From: Bryobacterales bacterium
Lineage (GTDB): Bacteria > Acidobacteriota > Terriglobia > Bryobacterales > Bryobacteraceae
Assembly: GCA_020854055.1 (NCBI GenBank)
Contig: JADZGD010000118.1
Location: forward strand, 124,001-188,000
Reading direction: 5' to 3'
Length of the DNA: 64,000 bases
Below the pieces are notes generated by a model. That model saw only the letters and a program-made list of their open reading frames with translations, did not search any database and was not told where the DNA came from. Positions 62,906 through 64,000 of the stretch are shown one piece after another; the first letter of the stretch is position 1, and the number at the start of each line of letters is the position of its first letter. The position numbers were made by a program, and so were the translations under genes.

Positions 62906-64000
62906 TTGTTGCGAACCATCACCCTCCTTGTCTTTTTCATTTTGAGCGCGGTATCGGCGCCGGCGCAGTCCGCGGCGGCGGGCGCGCTGGAGGGGACCGT
63001 AACGGACGGCACGGGGCAGCGCCTGGCGGGCGCGGTGATCCACCTCCGCAATGCAGCGACGGGCGAGCATTTTAAGGCCAGCGCCGGCGCCGATGGCGCG
63101 TTTCAATTCTCACTATTGCCTCCAGGGTCTTACCGGGTTGAGTTTACGCACCCGGGATTCAAGACGGCCCGGATGGCCCGGTTGATTCTAAACGTTAGCG
63201 AGCGGCCGGTGCTTGACGCCGTGCTCGCACCCGGCGATCCGAGATCGGTCGGGGAATGCGCCTGTAAATTGCAGACGGCCGCGCCGTCCACCGGCACGCT
63301 TGTCGACCAGAAGACAATTACCGCGGTACCCCTGAATACGCGCAACTTCACCCAGGTGCTGTCGATGTCGTCGGGCTCGGTGGCTAGTGTGAACAACGCG
63401 GGAACACTGGGACGCGGTTCGTCGAGCGTGAATGTAAATGGCAACGCCAGCGCCGGCGGATACACGGTAGATGGAGCTTACGCGCCCAGTACGGTGCCCA
63501 ATCCGGACGCAATATCGGAGTTCAAAATCCAGACTTCGCAAAACGACGCTATGTTCGGCGCCATGGTGCCGAACACAAACCTGATGACGAAGCGCGGAGA
63601 AAATTCGGTACATGGGGACCTGTGGGAGTTCGTGCGAAATGACATCTTCAACGCCAATGCGTTCTTCCGGAATGCGACCGGGCAGACCAAGCCGAACCTG
63701 AAACAGAACCAGTATGGCGCCACGCTGGGCGGACCGATCAGGCGGAACAAACTGTTCTTCTTCGGATCATACCAGGCGACACGGCAGGTGAACGGCCTGG
63801 ATCCGACGTCGGTCTCCAACATGATTCTGCCGGCGCTGACCGCGGACCGTTCGGCTTCAACACTGGCGGCCCAGTTCTGTCCCGGTAATTCCGGTGGAGA
63901 CCCCCGGTTCCAGAGTTATGCCGGAGGCCGGCAACTGGATTGCGCAAACCAAGGCACCGGCGTAACCGCGCCGATCAATCCGGTTGCATTGAGGCTGCTT
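62906..64000 (+). CDS. Oar-like TonB-dependent receptor, 3' truncated by window edge
   Basis: The frame is open from the stop codons at 62891-62896 to the window end (about 365 residues visible). A signal peptide (TITLLVFFILSAVSAPAQS) leads to a carboxypeptidase-regulatory-like domain (ALEGTVTDGTGQRLAGAVIH, then FQFSLLPPGSYRVEFTHPGF). Plug-domain sequences follow (VPLNTRNFTQVLSMSSG, then NPDAISEFKIQTSQNDAMFG and GAMVPNTNLMTKRGENSVHG). This is the Oar-type layout abundant in Acidobacteria, where the receptors import oligosaccharides or act on the surface. The start must be TTG 62906 or 62909. The full protein is expected to be about 1000-1200 residues. Confidence 0.9.
   Translation, partial: MLRTITLLVFFILSAVSAPAQSAAAGALEGTVTDGTGQRLAGAVIHLRNAATGEHFKASAGADGAFQFSLLPPGSYRVEFTHPGFKTARMARLILNVSERPVLDAVLAPGDPRSVGECACKLQTAAPSTGTLVDQKTITAVPLNTRNFTQVLSMSSGSVASVNNAGTLGRGSSSVNVNGNASAGGYTVDGAYAPSTVPNPDAISEFKIQTSQNDAMFGAMVPNTNLMTKRGENSVHGDLWEFVRNDIFNANAFFRNATGQTKPNLKQNQYGATLGGPIRRNKLFFFGSYQATRQVNGLDPTSVSNMILPALTADRSASTLAAQFCPGNSGGDPRFQSYAGGRQLDCANQGTGVTAPINPVALRLL

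Overview
The window looks like a chromosomal segment of an Acidobacteriota bacterium of the Solibacter/Bryobacter type. This is inferred from several things seen together: high-GC coding sequence, an Oar-like TonB-dependent receptor with an N-terminal carboxypeptidase-regulatory-like domain, many Tat-exported Gfo/Idh/MocA oxidoreductases and TIM-barrel sugar isomerases, several glycoside hydrolases, and decayed insertion sequences. No plasmid, phage or CRISPR signal was seen.

Layout. 0-8.5 kb: the end of a ROK protein, E1 alpha and E1 beta of a 2-oxoacid dehydrogenase separated by an IS110 remnant, then a graveyard of IS4-like and ISKra4 remnants. A minus-strand operon follows (six-hairpin glycosidase, stand-alone lipoyl domain, Gfo/Idh/MocA dehydrogenase). 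8.5-12.8 kb: a Tat-exported unknown, a worn IclR-like regulator, a class III aminotransferase with a clear promoter and operator-like repeat, an IS21 istA remnant and tRNA-Gly(CCC). 12.8-17.4 kb: secreted sugar or peptide handling genes. 17.4-21.1 kb: a tightly overlapping minus-strand operon of ECF sigma factor, anti-sigma factor, B-box/DUF5668, DUF5668 and DUF4097 proteins, probably an envelope-stress unit. 21.3-24.6 kb: flippase-like membrane protein, nrdR and rpoD. 24.7-28.8 kb: a second sigma/anti-sigma pair followed by a VIT-VWA protein.

28.9-46 kb: beta-propeller protein, D-serine/D-threonine lyase-like enzyme, NPCBM-GH36 alpha-galactosidase, a nearly complete but dead IS4-like element with 21-bp terminal repeats, class I fumarase, an HlyD adaptor, an SDR reductase, an orphan NarL-type response regulator, and two modules pairing a Tat-exported Gfo/Idh/MocA dehydrogenase with a TIM-barrel isomerase. 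46-51 kb: prmA, acyl-CoA synthetase and a RbsA/RbsC-type sugar importer lacking its binding protein. 51-64 kb: a DUF3303 protein, an IclR regulator facing an ACS-type MFS transporter, a structured RNA-like element before a di-haem peroxidase, an esterase, a GNAT protein, a GH65-like glycosidase, a double redoxin, a DegP protease and the start of a TonB-dependent receptor.

Together the genes suggest a scavenger of plant or microbial carbohydrates: exported hydrolases release sugars, exported dehydrogenase/isomerase pairs oxidise and rearrange them, and ABC, MFS and TonB systems import them. Substrates cannot be read from the sequence. The strongest leads for something undescribed are the lipoyl carrier encoded apart from any E2 core, the two structured intergenic RNA-like elements (about 51.07-51.16 and 54.06-54.25 kb), and the sigma/anti-sigma/VIT-VWA unit.
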